Assembly (NCBI GenBank): GCA_016720395.1
Contig: JADKKR010000008.1
Span: 248,001-312,000 of the forward strand
DNA: 64,000 nucleotides
Direction: 5' to 3'
Source: Geobacteraceae bacterium
Lineage (GTDB): Bacteria > Desulfobacterota > Desulfuromonadia > Geobacterales > Pseudopelobacteraceae
The translations under genes were made by a program, and so were the position numbers. How positions within the stretch are numbered: the stretch's first letter is position 1; every line of letters starts with the position of its first letter. A model generated the notes under the pieces. The model had not been told where the DNA came from, searched no databases, and saw nothing but the letters and a program-made list of their open reading frames with translations. Shown here piece after piece: positions 8,963 through 18,148 of this stretch.

Positions 8963-8973
8963 TATTGTTTTTG

Positions 8974-9061
8974 TGGCGGAGAGGTAGGGATTCGAACCCT
9001 AGGTACGTTGCCGTACACCTGATTTCGAGTCAGGCACCATCGACCACTCGGACACCTCTCC
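8974..9061 (-). tRNA. tRNA-Ser (anticodon CGA)
   Basis: 88 nucleotides including encoded CCA. The acceptor stem is GGAGAGG / CCTCTCC. The anticodon loop CTCGAAA gives anticodon CGA (reads TCG). A long variable arm (TGTACGGCAACGTACC region) is typical of serine tRNAs, and the T-arm contains GGTTCGAATCC. The 3' end faces the accessory island, a classic insertion side. Confidence 0.95.
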
Positions 9062-9142
9062 ACTGAGCCCGCTTCAAAACGGGAAAAGCTTTATACCCCA
9101 TTTCGCCGCGAAATTCAAGAGCGCTCTTCGTGCACCTCTGCA

Positions 9143-9841
9143 CTAGTTCTGTGGCAGGACCTTCGACGGGGTGTGCCCCTGACCGACCCCCTTCTGGAGA
9201 TGCACCTGCTGACCGTCGGCCTGTCCCCGGCTGTAGGCGGTGGCGTTGACATAACTCCTGCGGCTGTGCATGGTCCGGATCGGGCCGATCTCTTCCATGG
9301 CTTTCCTGATCAGCCCTTCTTTTACCGGTACCAGCGCGCCGGGTGTGACCGGGGTCTGCTGCTTCTGATCCCGGAGCTGCCCGATGATGGTCGATACGGC
9401 GCCCAGGTAATAGGAGTGGCGCAGCAGTTCGCGCTGCCGGCCGGCGGTGTGTGCGGCATGCTGCTTCAGATAGGCGGCGCAGAGTTTGCGGACCGTGCGG
9501 TCCAGGTAGGTAAAGGTATAGGCGGCGACCTGGACGTCGGCGCCGACGCCGATGAAGGTCAGCCTGCCGGTTGCGGGATGATGGATCGCCTGGCAGTCAA
9601 AGGCGCTGCTGACACCTGAACTGAGCTGCCGGACCCATTTGGGCAGGCTTCGGGCGACGTCCGTTTCGACCCTGTCTGCCTGTGCCGGCTGCCCGGAGGG
9701 TGCCAGGTCAGCCATGGCCAGGTTGTGCCTGGCCAGGAGCCGCTGGGCGTGGGCCGCGGCCAGGGCGGCCTCATGCTCGTTGCTGGAATGGGCCAGGGCC
9801 AGGAGCTTCTTTATCTTATCGATGACGGGTGACGTGTCCAA
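9143..9841 (-). CDS. DUF2786 domain protein
   Basis: 232 residues. The N-terminal 45 residues (DKIKKLLALAHSSNEHEAALAAAHAQRLLARHN) match the DUF2786 pattern. The remainder is a helical domain with a YLGAVSTI segment and a basic C terminus. Members occur in bacteria, phages and some eukaryotes, and no biochemical role is established. It lies upstream of tRNA-Ser on the same strand and 15 bases after the TPR gene, so probably ends a run of minus-strand genes. Confidence 0.75.
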   Translation of the reverse strand: MDTSPVIDKIKKLLALAHSSNEHEAALAAAHAQRLLARHNLAMADLAPSGQPAQADRVETDVARSLPKWVRQLSSGVSSAFDCQAIHHPATGRLTFIGVGADVQVAAYTFTYLDRTVRKLCAAYLKQHAAHTAGRQRELLRHSYYLGAVSTIIGQLRDQKQQTPVTPGALVPVKEGLIRKAMEEIGPIRTMHSRRSYVNATAYSRGQADGQQVHLQKGVGQGHTPSKVLPQN

Positions 9842-9856
9842 AGGTAAACCGGATTC

Positions 9857-10309
9857 CTATCTCAGCTTCAGCCGGACCAGAATTTTCCCAAGGTATTTGT
9901 TCAGCGGGTTGCGCCGCGACAGGGTGGATATGACCGGTGGCTTTCTGGTTCCGATTGCCGCAAGTGTCTGTTCGATTTCGGGCAGGCCGCCGAGCGCCAT
10001 GCCCTGGCGCAGTGTCTGGAGCGCTTCGTACTGGTTGGCGGCGACCTGGTAGACCTTACCGAGGTAGAGATAGTGGACCGGATTTTTGGGATCGTTGGCA
10101 ATCGCGGCCCGGCAGAGTTCGAATGCCCGGGTCAGGTGGCCGCGCTCTTTGGCGATACAGTAGGCCAGCCGGGAATGCCAGAGCGGGTCGTCCCAGATGG
10201 CCAGGGCCCGTTCCAGGCAGGCCAGCGCTGCCAGCACATTGCCCCGGTCAAGCTCCTGCTGCGCCTGCTCGAAATCCTTCTGGGCGCTAGCCCCTGATTG
10301 AGGATCCAT
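9857..10309 (-). CDS. Small TPR-repeat protein
   Basis: 150 residues with about three tetratricopeptide-like repeats (ALACLERALAIWDDPLWHSRLAYC; AFELCRAAIANDPKNPVHYLYLGKVY; EALQTLRQGMALGG). The C terminus is basic (NPLNKYLGKILVRLKLR). TPRs mediate protein-protein contacts; the partner is unknown. It lies 30 bases downstream of the phospholipase-family gene. Confidence 0.75.
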   Translation of the reverse strand: MDPQSGASAQKDFEQAQQELDRGNVLAALACLERALAIWDDPLWHSRLAYCIAKERGHLTRAFELCRAAIANDPKNPVHYLYLGKVYQVAANQYEALQTLRQGMALGGLPEIEQTLAAIGTRKPPVISTLSRRNPLNKYLGKILVRLKLR

Positions 10310-10339
10310 CCGAACCTCCCGCCGGCAGGACGATGACCG

Positions 10340-11251
10340 TCAGTCCGCCGCGCTGGTCTGCATGGCGTTCAGGCATGCACCATGTATGCCGGTCAGCAGA
10401 TTCTCTCCCGGAGATTCCCTGAGGATATCTACCAGCGAACCCTCTGTTTCCAGGCGCTCGAAGAGGGTCGTGATGCGCTGCACCGCCTGATCGGCCAGTT
10501 GGTCGAGGGACGTATGCTGCAGCTGACCGCTGACCGGGTGCCGCCATTCCACGGCCTCTCCGGCAGATCGCTCCTCCTGTTCACCGGCCAGGGGGTAGAA
10601 GAGGTGGCGCTGCTCGCGGAAGGGGTCGCCTGCCAGCAGGGCGGCCAACCTGACGGCCAGCTTCCAGAAGGTGCGGTCATACATCGCCTGGAAACGGCAA
10701 TGCTGCCGCAGGGCATCTTCCAGCGCCCGGCGCGGCAGCAGGCCGCCCGGGTCGAAGAGCAATCCGCAGGCATCCAGCAGGGTTGCACGGGTGGCCGGTG
10801 ACACCAGCTCTGCCACGTGGCGGACCGCCGGGCCGGTCTCACCCCGCAGGAAGTGGAGATCAATGTCTGTCTCAAGCTTGTAGTGCCGGTCAAGGCCGGC
10901 GGTGCCAGCCAGAGAGAACACAAAGGGGTGAAAGACGATGTCGGCCTGCATGTGTGTGACGACCCCCAGCACGCAGGCCAGCAGTGCCGGCGGAAAGCCG
11001 CCGGAGAAGCGTTCGCCGGCGCGGATTATCGGGTCGAAGCTGTTGCCGGCCGTGTCGTGGAAACGGTTGGCCAGTTCCCGGGCTGTGGCGGCATAGGGCC
11101 CGTTGAACAGGTGCATGAACGTGTCCGGCAGGACCGCACCGCCCAGGTAGCTGGCGTGATGTTCCCGGATCGTCCGCCGCAGACGGCTGTCCTGCTTCAG
11201 GCCGGCCAGCGCCCGGTCGGCCAGGATCCAGTGGGTCAGTTCTTTAGGCAT
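10340..11251 (-). CDS. Zinc-dependent phospholipase C family protein
   Basis: 303 residues. Starts MPKELTHWILADRAL, with HHASYLGGAVLPDTF, CVLGVVTHMQADIVFHPFVF and HYKLETDIDLHFL, the His/Asp-rich pattern of the PF00882-type family. No signal peptide, so probably cytoplasmic and not a secreted toxin. The substrate is unknown. The start overlaps the end of the MFS gene by eight bases, indicating translational coupling. Confidence 0.8.
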   Translation of the reverse strand: MPKELTHWILADRALAGLKQDSRLRRTIREHHASYLGGAVLPDTFMHLFNGPYAATARELANRFHDTAGNSFDPIIRAGERFSGGFPPALLACVLGVVTHMQADIVFHPFVFSLAGTAGLDRHYKLETDIDLHFLRGETGPAVRHVAELVSPATRATLLDACGLLFDPGGLLPRRALEDALRQHCRFQAMYDRTFWKLAVRLAALLAGDPFREQRHLFYPLAGEQEERSAGEAVEWRHPVSGQLQHTSLDQLADQAVQRITTLFERLETEGSLVDILRESPGENLLTGIHGACLNAMQTSAAD

Positions 11252-12500
11252 GCTCGTCCACCTGCATGAGGATCAGGCTGCCGACAACGAACAGCACCAG
11301 GATGCTGAGGACGCCGTAGCGCGAATGTCCGGCCAGCTGCCCGAAGATCCCGACCAGCAGAGGGCCGGCAATGGCGGCGCATTTTCCGAAGATGTTGTAG
11401 AAACCGAAAAATTCGGCCGAACGTTCGGCGGGAATCAGCCTGCCGAAAAAGCTGCGGCTGAGGGCCTGGATGCCGCCCATGGAGGTGCCGACCAGGATGG
11501 CCAGAAGCCAGAATACTGCGGTTTTGGCCTGCAGAGTCGGGAGTGACGGCAGCAGGAAGGCGATCAGTGTGATCAGTACGTACACGGCAATCCCGGCCTG
11601 GAGGAGCAGCTTGACGGAGAAGCTGTCCGAGAGCCGCCCCCAGAGGAGCGAGCAGGGGAAGGCCACGATCTGGATGGTCAGGATGGCCAGGATCAGGCTG
11701 GTGGCGCCGAGCCCGAGATCGACCCCGTAGGCCACGGACATGACTATGATTGTATCGACGCCGTCGATGTAGAAGAAGTAGGCCAGCAGGAAGGTGAAGA
11801 CGTTGCGCTGGCTGCGGATCTGCCGGAGGGTGGAGCAGAGCCTGCCGAAGGATTCCCGGAGCGGGTGGGGGACCGGCGGGCAGAAGTGCCGCTGCCGGAC
11901 GCTGCGCAGCATGGGCAGGGAAAAGATCAGCCACCAGAGGGCGGTGATCACGAAGCCGGCCCGGGCCGCCTCTGCCGGGATGGCACCGGTTCCGGCAGGC
12001 GATTTCAGGCCGAGGATCAGGGCAATGACCATCAGGAAGGGGATCACGCTGCCGATATAGCCCCAGGCATAGCCGGCAGTGGAGATGCGGTCCATACGCC
12101 CCGGTTCGGTGACGTCGGTAATGAAGGCGTCATAGAAGACGTTGGCACCCGACCAGCAGGTGCGGGCGACGACGAAGACCGCCAGGCAGAAGAGCCATGC
12201 GCCGTGACCGGTGAAGGCCAGCAGGGCGGTGGCCATGACCCCGGTCAGCAGGAAGCCGGCGAAGAGCCTTTTTTTCCAGCCCTGGTAATCTGCAAAGGCC
12301 CCCATGACCGGCGCCATGCCTACCAGGATCGCGGAGGACAGCGAATTGGCGTATCCCCACCAGGCGGTGGAGACTGCCGGGGCGATGCCCCGGGCGGCGA
12401 TTTCCTTGAAGAAGATCGGCATGACCGTAGTGACCACGATCAGCACAAAGGCCGAGTTGGCCACGTCGTACATGATCCAGCTCTTCTCAGCCCTGGTCAT
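11244..12500 (-). CDS. MFS transporter, UMF1 type
   Basis: 418 residues with about 12 hydrophobic segments. The N terminus MTRAEKSWIMYDVANSAF and the loop FADYQGWKKR are typical of the UMF1 (autophagy Atg22-like) branch of the major facilitator superfamily. The substrate is unknown; some relatives move amino acids. ATG at 12500 follows CGGAGCGG. It is coupled with the downstream phospholipase-family gene. Confidence 0.82.
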   Translation of the reverse strand: MTRAEKSWIMYDVANSAFVLIVVTTVMPIFFKEIAARGIAPAVSTAWWGYANSLSSAILVGMAPVMGAFADYQGWKKRLFAGFLLTGVMATALLAFTGHGAWLFCLAVFVVARTCWSGANVFYDAFITDVTEPGRMDRISTAGYAWGYIGSVIPFLMVIALILGLKSPAGTGAIPAEAARAGFVITALWWLIFSLPMLRSVRQRHFCPPVPHPLRESFGRLCSTLRQIRSQRNVFTFLLAYFFYIDGVDTIIVMSVAYGVDLGLGATSLILAILTIQIVAFPCSLLWGRLSDSFSVKLLLQAGIAVYVLITLIAFLLPSLPTLQAKTAVFWLLAILVGTSMGGIQALSRSFFGRLIPAERSAEFFGFYNIFGKCAAIAGPLLVGIFGQLAGHSRYGVLSILVLFVVGSLILMQVDEHA

Positions 12501-12548
12501 CTGCCGCTCCGTCCAAAGAGAACCGGCCGTTTCCGTGCCGGCTGCGGT

Positions 12549-13460
12549 TCACAGTCGCTCCGGGGCATACTGCTGCACGAGACGCCGTTCATAGAGGTAG
12601 CGCACCGACAGCGGCAGGAGCGCCGCCAGGAAGATCAGGCCGCATCCCAGCCATTCGAGGGGCTTGAGTTGCTCCCCCAGGACAAGCATGCCGGCCAGCA
12701 GGCTCCAGATCGGGTCCAGGGTGTAGATCAGGCCGGCCCGGGTGGGGGTGACGTAGCGCTGGAAGGTGTTCTGCAGGGTAAAGCAGAACACCGTGGGGAA
12801 GATGGCGCAGTAGACGACCGTCAGCATCGCGGTGGTTGACACGTGAAAAGGCGCTGACGGGACCGCACAGGCGGCGATGCCGGCGATGGCCGCCACCGTG
12901 GCGAACTGGATCATGGAAACCAGATAGACATCGTCATCCCGCAGGACCTTGGAGACGGCGATGATGTGGCAGGCGATGAAAAAGGCGCAGATCGTCGAGA
13001 TCAGGTCCCCCCGGTTGAATCCGACGCCGCCGCTGGTGGCCAGCAGCCAGATGCCGACCGCGGCCAGGGCGATGCCGCCCATGTTGATACGTCCGACGCG
13101 GTCTTTCCAGACCAGCCGGGTAATGAGCGGAATGAAGAGCACAAACAGGTTGTTGAGCACCCCGGCCCGCGAGATGCTGGTGCCCTGGATGCCGAAGACG
13201 AAACTGATGTTGGTCAGCCCCAGGGCGATGCCGACGATGACGCCGCGCTTCAGGATCCCGCGGTTGAGTGACGGCAGCCGCCGCGCGAAAACGATGATCA
13301 TGATCAGCGTGGCCAGGGTGAAGCGGCTGAAGACGAACAGGGGCGGCGGGATTTCGCGCAGGCCGATCTTGGTGAAGAGAAAGCTGCCCCCCCAGAAGAG
13401 GGTGGTCAGGATCAGGAAGAAGTATATGCGCCCCTCTGAAGGGCGTGCGATGCTGGTCAC
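12549..13460 (-). CDS. EamA/DMT-family transporter
   Basis: 303 residues with ten predicted helices arranged as two EamA repeats (about 12-140 and 150-290), for example LFWGGSFLFTKIGLREIPP and YTLDPIWSLLAGMLVLGEQL. Family members export amino acids or other metabolites; this one's substrate is unknown. It starts with GTG at 13460 preceded by CAGGGG. Confidence 0.85.
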   Translation of the reverse strand: MTSIARPSEGRIYFFLILTTLFWGGSFLFTKIGLREIPPPLFVFSRFTLATLIMIIVFARRLPSLNRGILKRGVIVGIALGLTNISFVFGIQGTSISRAGVLNNLFVLFIPLITRLVWKDRVGRINMGGIALAAVGIWLLATSGGVGFNRGDLISTICAFFIACHIIAVSKVLRDDDVYLVSMIQFATVAAIAGIAACAVPSAPFHVSTTAMLTVVYCAIFPTVFCFTLQNTFQRYVTPTRAGLIYTLDPIWSLLAGMLVLGEQLKPLEWLGCGLIFLAALLPLSVRYLYERRLVQQYAPERL

Positions 13461-13490
13461 GGTGGTGTACCCCTGGCGGTAAAGCCTGTG

Positions 13491-14105
13491 TCAGTCTGTT
13501 GTCCGGACGAGCAGTTCATCGAGCGTTCCGACGCGTACATCGGCCAGCTCCGGCCAGCGGAAGCTGCGGGTCGGATCCACGTGCACCGTCAGGGAGCCTG
13601 CCGAGCGTCCGGCCTGGAGGTCGTACTGGTAATCCCCGACCATGACCGTCGTGGCGGCATCGATCCCCCAGATTCCGGCCAGGCGGTGGATGCCGTCCGG
13701 CTCCGGTTTGGGCTGGGCTTCGTCCCGTCCCAGGACATGCAGCGGGTCGAAAAAACCGCCCAGGCCGACCAGCTCCAGGGTTCGCACGGCATTTTCACGT
13801 GTATTGCGGGTCAGGATTCCCAGACGGGCGCCGCTTTCCCGCAGGTGCTCCAAGAGCGCCAGGGCGCCGGCAGCGGCAGAGGTCAGGGCGGACAGTTCCC
13901 GTTCGATCTCCTGCAGGCGGTCGTGCAGCGGCTGCGCATGACCGGGAGGCAGTGCCGTCAGGTGCCCGAGGATGTCGGAGTCGGCCGGGATGTCAAGTTC
14001 GCGGCGGATTGCGGCAAAATCATGGACCGCGACGGTCAGGGTGCCGTCCAGGTCGAAGACCCAGTGGGAGCGGCCGGCGACCGTCGTTGCCAGGGTGCCC
14101 CTCAT
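13491..14105 (-). CDS. HAD-superfamily phosphatase (phosphoglycolate phosphatase-like)
   Basis: 204 residues from ATG at 14105, which overlaps the cupin stop (ATGA). HAD motifs: VFDLDGTLT (motif I, near residue 13), LGILTRNTREN (II), a Lys in KPEPDGIHRL (III) and VMVGDYQYDLQAG (IV). A helical cap sits between I and II. The substrate cannot be deduced; phosphoglycolate and similar small phosphates are typical. Confidence 0.85.
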   Translation of the reverse strand: MRGTLATTVAGRSHWVFDLDGTLTVAVHDFAAIRRELDIPADSDILGHLTALPPGHAQPLHDRLQEIERELSALTSAAAGALALLEHLRESGARLGILTRNTRENAVRTLELVGLGGFFDPLHVLGRDEAQPKPEPDGIHRLAGIWGIDAATTVMVGDYQYDLQAGRSAGSLTVHVDPTRSFRWPELADVRVGTLDELLVRTTD

Positions 14106-14446
14106 GGTCGCGGTTCCGCTGTATAATGCACCGCCAGCCAGACTGTGGGAATCTGCGGATCGGTCCAGGCCACCCGATGCCGGCAGCCGGCGGGGATCAG
14201 GAGATGTTCGCCGGGGGCGAGTCTGACCGGATCCGTGGAGTCCTCGAACAACAGACCGGCACTGCCGGACAGGAGCAGTACCCACTCATCCTGACTCTGG
14301 TCGTACCATTCCCCTTCCGGCGTTGACTGCCCGTTGGAAATAATCCGCTCAATGCGGACATCTCCTGCTCCGACGATGGTCTCGAAAACCTCGTCTGTGA
14401 GAGCCGGGTGAAGGGAGGCAAGTATATTGGAGATTTCAGGAGGCAT
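14102..14446 (-). CDS. Cupin-domain protein
   Basis: 114 residues forming one small beta-barrel domain. EWVLLLSGSAGLLFE and LAPGEHLLIPAGCRHRV are the two cupin motifs, with His residues suited to metal binding. It may be a small isomerase, dioxygenase-like or sensor protein; function unknown. ATG at 14446 follows AGGAGG. It is translationally coupled to the HAD phosphatase. Confidence 0.8.
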   Translation of the reverse strand: MPPEISNILASLHPALTDEVFETIVGAGDVRIERIISNGQSTPEGEWYDQSQDEWVLLLSGSAGLLFEDSTDPVRLAPGEHLLIPAGCRHRVAWTDPQIPTVWLAVHYTAEPRP

Positions 14447-14476
14447 GCTGACGTACTCCGGACGTGCAATGAAAAA

Positions 14477-14493
14477 GGCGGGAAGCGCCCGCC
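14477..14493 (-). terminator. Terminator after the sensor kinase gene
   Basis: On the minus strand GGCGGG-CGCTT-CCCGCC is followed by TTTTT. It lies about 40 bases after the kinase stop, separating that gene from the cupin operon. Confidence 0.8.
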
Positions 14494-14530
14494 ACGTGCA
14501 GTGTGATAATGCCTGAGTAAGCGGGGTATG

Positions 14531-16540
14531 TCAACGGAGTTGGGGCGGATGGACTGCTTGTTTCAGTGGAAGCGAGACAGTAAACAGGGAACCTTTTCCC
14601 GGATTGCTGAGGACATCTATCCTGCCGCCGTGATTGTTGACAATGCCGTAGGATACTGACAGGCCGAGACCGGTTCCGGTCTGCCGGGTGGTAAAGAAGG
14701 GGGTGAAAATATCCTTGAGCCGTTCCGGGGGGATGCCATAGCCGGTATCCCCGATCTCTATCCGGCAGATCGAAACAGTGTTGTCGATGATAGTCCTGAC
14801 GGTAAGAGTCCCCTGGTGATCCATGGACTGTACCGCGTTCACGATCAGGTTGGTGAATACCTGGCGGAGCTGGTTTTCATCGCCTTCGATCTCCGTGGCA
14901 TCCGAACAGAATTCACGTCGGATTTCGATGCCGTCCAGAGGGACATGGTGCCTGATCTGGCGCAGAATCTCCTCCAGGAGCTGGTTGACGGCAACCGGAT
15001 GGAGTGCTATGCGCTGCTGGCGGGCGAAGGTGAGCAGGTTACCGACGATTCTATCCACCCGGGCCACCTGCTGGGCGATGATCTCCGCCTCTTCCCGACT
15101 GGGGTTGCCGCTTTCCAGATCCATCAACAGGACCTCGGCGTTTCCCCGGATGATTGCCATCGGGTTGTTGATCTCATGTGCCACTCCGGCGGCCAGTTCG
15201 CCGACAGCCGCCAGTTTCTCCGCCCTGACCAGTTCCTCCTGAGTCTTCAACAACAGCAGGTTCTTTGTCTCCAGCTCGGCGGTGCGTTCCTGGACCTTCG
15301 CTTCGAGATTCCGGTTCAGCTGGATAATGGCGTATTCCCGCTGTTTCAGAACCGTGGTCATGCTGTTGAACTCTTCTGCCAGTTCACCGATCTCATCAGC
15401 GGTTGAAGTTTCTATGCGCAGGTCCCGTTCTCCGGCGGAAAATCTCTGTACCAGACCTTTCAGCTCCCTGATGGGGCGCGAAAGGAGGTTGCCGATATAC
15501 CCGGAGACAAGCAGGCCGAAGAGTGAACCGGCCAGCAGCACACCGCCGAAGAGCAGGCTGACTTTTTTCTTCAGGACCGTGTGCGGCCGTTCCAGCATGC
15601 CGACATAGAGCGATCCGATAACGGTCCCTCCCAGGTCGAAGACCGGTTCGTAGGCGGAAAAATACCAGTCGTTGACGACAAAAGCACGATCGACCCACTT
15701 TTCACGGTTGAGAATAACGCGGTTGTAAACTTCCGCTGAAAGCCGGGTGCCGATGGCCCGTTTCCCTTCAACGGTCTGGACGTTGGTGCTGATGCGGGTA
15801 TCGTCCAGAAAAATGGTGGCGGTACCCACATCCCTGTCTTCGAAGCGGACCCCCTCGAATACGATCTTCTTGATTTTGTCCACTACCACGGTGCTCCTGT
15901 TCAGCAGCACACCGCCATACAGCGCCCCGACAATGTCTCCGTTCCTGTTTCTGACCGGTGCGGACGCGACCATCACCATCCCGGACGATTCGTTCTGTTT
16001 TGTTCCGGGTCTGGCCCGTTCGGTCGGGATTACCTTTATGACCGCCTGGTCTGCCAGGGTATTCCCCTCGCGCTGCAGTCGCTCCGGGGAAAATATCTGG
16101 GTTCCTGCCGTGACCTCACCGAGCAGGGCTTTTCTGACAAGTGGGTCCTGGTCGACCCGGTCGCCGTGAACCGGGGGGTTGCCTGCCCTGAAGAGTACGA
16201 ATCCCCGGTTGTCAACAATCGAGAGGATGTCCAGCTGTTCCTTGCCCCGTATGTCCGAAAGCAGTCGGGCGATTTCTGTGCGGTTGCTGGCGGTCAGCTC
16301 TTGTGCAGACCGCTGCATGCCGGAGGAAAAACGGATGACATCGCGGATATGTACAATTTCATTGGAGTAGACCTCACGGGCGGTGTTCAGGTCGGTGCGC
16401 ACCTTTTCCTGTGCCATTACATTGATGCGGGTATTGATAATGTAGATGCCGGTCAGCGAACAGAACAGGATGGCCACAACCAGCGGCAGAAGGGCTCCGA
16501 TCGTCAGCTTCAGGCGTATGGAGGATCGTGGGTACGGCAT
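14531..16540 (-). CDS. Membrane sensor histidine kinase (Cache-HAMP-HisKA-HATPase)
   Basis: 669 residues. TM1 is at about 13-34. A large periplasmic sensory region (about 35-330) contains Cache-like segments (DILSIVDNRGFVLFRAG; WYFSAYEPVFDLGGTVIGSLYVGM). TM2 is at about 343-362, then a HAMP domain (about 363-415), a short coiled coil, the HisKA motif GVAHEINNP, and ATPase boxes NLIVNAV, GDTGYGIP and GTGLGLSVSYG. It ends three bases before the adjoining regulator's stop region and is the second gene of the pair with the NtrC-type regulator. The probable signal is a small carboxylate or formate-related compound; this is inference from the neighbouring formate dehydrogenase genes. Confidence 0.92.
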   Translation of the reverse strand: MPYPRSSIRLKLTIGALLPLVVAILFCSLTGIYIINTRINVMAQEKVRTDLNTAREVYSNEIVHIRDVIRFSSGMQRSAQELTASNRTEIARLLSDIRGKEQLDILSIVDNRGFVLFRAGNPPVHGDRVDQDPLVRKALLGEVTAGTQIFSPERLQREGNTLADQAVIKVIPTERARPGTKQNESSGMVMVASAPVRNRNGDIVGALYGGVLLNRSTVVVDKIKKIVFEGVRFEDRDVGTATIFLDDTRISTNVQTVEGKRAIGTRLSAEVYNRVILNREKWVDRAFVVNDWYFSAYEPVFDLGGTVIGSLYVGMLERPHTVLKKKVSLLFGGVLLAGSLFGLLVSGYIGNLLSRPIRELKGLVQRFSAGERDLRIETSTADEIGELAEEFNSMTTVLKQREYAIIQLNRNLEAKVQERTAELETKNLLLLKTQEELVRAEKLAAVGELAAGVAHEINNPMAIIRGNAEVLLMDLESGNPSREEAEIIAQQVARVDRIVGNLLTFARQQRIALHPVAVNQLLEEILRQIRHHVPLDGIEIRREFCSDATEIEGDENQLRQVFTNLIVNAVQSMDHQGTLTVRTIIDNTVSICRIEIGDTGYGIPPERLKDIFTPFFTTRQTGTGLGLSVSYGIVNNHGGRIDVLSNPGKGSLFTVSLPLKQAVHPPQLR

Positions 16541-16543
16541 GTG

Positions 16544-17926
16544 TCAGCAGCTCTCGGAGCGACCCTTGGGAATCGTCAGACCATAGTCCGCAATCTTGCG
16601 GTCCAGGGTTTTGCGGGTGATGCCAAGTATCTCGGCCGCCCGGCTCTTGTGGTAGGCGTTTTTTTTCAGGATCCAGAGGATGTGATAGCGCTCGATACTC
16701 TCCAGCGAATCCTTGTTGTCACAGCAAAAATCAATTGCTGCGGATGCACTGCCGCGAAACGGCAGCAGATCAGGGGTGATCCGGTTTGATCTGGCCAGAA
16801 TGACGGCCCGTTCGATGATGTTTTCCAGCTCCCTGATGTTGCCCGGCCAGTGGTAGTCCTGCATGAGCCGCAGCGCGTCATCGGCCAGAAAAATGACCTG
16901 CTTTTTCGTCCGGGCGGAATATCTGACCATGAAATGGCGGGCCAGCGGCTCGATATCCTCTTTCCGTTCCCGCAAAGGGGGCGGCTTGAGAGTTATGACA
17001 TTGATACGGTAGAAAAGATCCTCCCTGAACCGCCCCTCAGCAACCTCCCGCTCCAGTTCCTTGTTGGTGGCAGCCACAATGCGGATATTGCAGGTCCTGC
17101 TTTCAGTCGATCCCACGGGGGTGTACTCCCGCTCCTGGATGACCCTCAGCAGCTTGGCCTGCAGCGCCAGCGTCATGTCACCGATCTCATCCAGAAAAAG
17201 CGTTCCGCCGTCGGCTGCCGCCAGAAGCCCCTTCTGTGCTGAAGCCGCACCGGTAAAGGCACCGCGGACATGCCCGAACAGCTGGCTTTCCAGAAGCGTA
17301 TCGGTAAGGGCGGCACAGTTGATCGTCAGGTAGCGGTGCTCCCTGCGGGCACTGTTGAAATGTATCGCCCGTGCCACCAGTTCCTTGCCGGTTCCCGATT
17401 CCCCCTGGATGAGGATATTGGCCTCGCTGGCCGCAACCTGCAGGGTCATTTCATACACATCGCGGTAGGTGCTGCTCGTGAAGATGATTTCTCCGGGTGC
17501 GCTGCGGTTGCTGAGCTCCTCCTTGAGCAGTTGATTCTCCTTCAGGAGTGTTTCCCTCTCAAGGGCCTTTTCCATCACCGCCAGCAGTTTCTCCTTTGGA
17601 AACGGCTTGGTTATGTAGTCGTAAGCGCCCAGCTTGATAGTGGTGACGGCCGAATCGATGCTGCCGTAGGCGGTCATGATTACCACCGGCAATTCGGGCC
17701 GTCTTTCGCGCACATTTTTAAGAACATCAATGCCGTTAATGCCGGGCATGTTTATGTCCTGGATCAACAGGTCAGGAGCGTAGAGAGTGTCGGCATCCAG
17801 TTTGTCAAGCAGCGTCTGCCCGTCGGAGTAGCTGTCCACGGCATACCCGTGCGGCTGCAGAACCTTTTTAAGGTAGCGCAGGATCTCTTTTTCATCGTCA
17901 CAAATGGCGATCCTTGCCAGGTTCAC
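16544..17926 (-). CDS. NtrC-family sigma-54-dependent response regulator
   Basis: 460 residues. The receiver domain has Asp10, Asp11 and phospho-acceptor Asp57 (LLIQDINMPG). The AAA+ domain has Walker A GESGTGKE, the sigma-54 contact loop GAFTGA, and GGTLFLDEIGDM. A Fis-type helix-turn-helix (RAAEILGITRKTLDRKI) closes the protein. It should activate sigma-54 promoters when phosphorylated by the kinase encoded next to it. A -24/-12 promoter lies 220 bases away in the divergent direction, before mobA-fdnGHI. Confidence 0.95.
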   Translation of the reverse strand: MNLARIAICDDEKEILRYLKKVLQPHGYAVDSYSDGQTLLDKLDADTLYAPDLLIQDINMPGINGIDVLKNVRERRPELPVVIMTAYGSIDSAVTTIKLGAYDYITKPFPKEKLLAVMEKALERETLLKENQLLKEELSNRSAPGEIIFTSSTYRDVYEMTLQVAASEANILIQGESGTGKELVARAIHFNSARREHRYLTINCAALTDTLLESQLFGHVRGAFTGAASAQKGLLAAADGGTLFLDEIGDMTLALQAKLLRVIQEREYTPVGSTESRTCNIRIVAATNKELEREVAEGRFREDLFYRINVITLKPPPLRERKEDIEPLARHFMVRYSARTKKQVIFLADDALRLMQDYHWPGNIRELENIIERAVILARSNRITPDLLPFRGSASAAIDFCCDNKDSLESIERYHILWILKKNAYHKSRAAEILGITRKTLDRKIADYGLTIPKGRSESC

Positions 17927-18009
17927 AGCAATGCCCCCCTCGGCGGGAACTGACCTGCTGTCATGGTTGAGTAATCTACATGTCTCATGAAAGCCAGCTC
18001 CGGAAAAAA

Positions 18010-18026
18010 TGTATATAAAGTATACA
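18010..18026. promoter_or_regulatory. Palindromic candidate activator site
   Basis: TGTATA-N5-TATACA is a perfect inverted repeat about 140 bases upstream of the sigma-54 promoter, the usual distance for an enhancer-type site. A weaker half-match (TATACA) occurs at 18117-18122. Binding by the adjoining NtrC-type regulator is inferred. Confidence 0.45.
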
Positions 18027-18148
18027 CTGTTTGAAAATAATACACAAAAATATAATAAAACTCGACATTAACAATGCATAATAATATATTTAATCATTAA
18101 AAACAGATAGATACATTATACAAACTTTGTTTTATTTATTGTTTTTCA

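Larger units (their letters stand above)
8566..8973. other. Gene-free stretch between the island genes and tRNA-Ser
   Basis: No reading frame of note. Seen here are a hairpin with a UUCG loop (8585-8621), a second perfect 8-bp hairpin (8789-8796 with 8805-8812), short GTACCCTAT repeats (8877-8918) and the tRNA terminator (8940-8962). This is where an integrase or att region would be expected if the island entered at the tRNA. Only the repeats hint at this. Confidence 0.6.
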
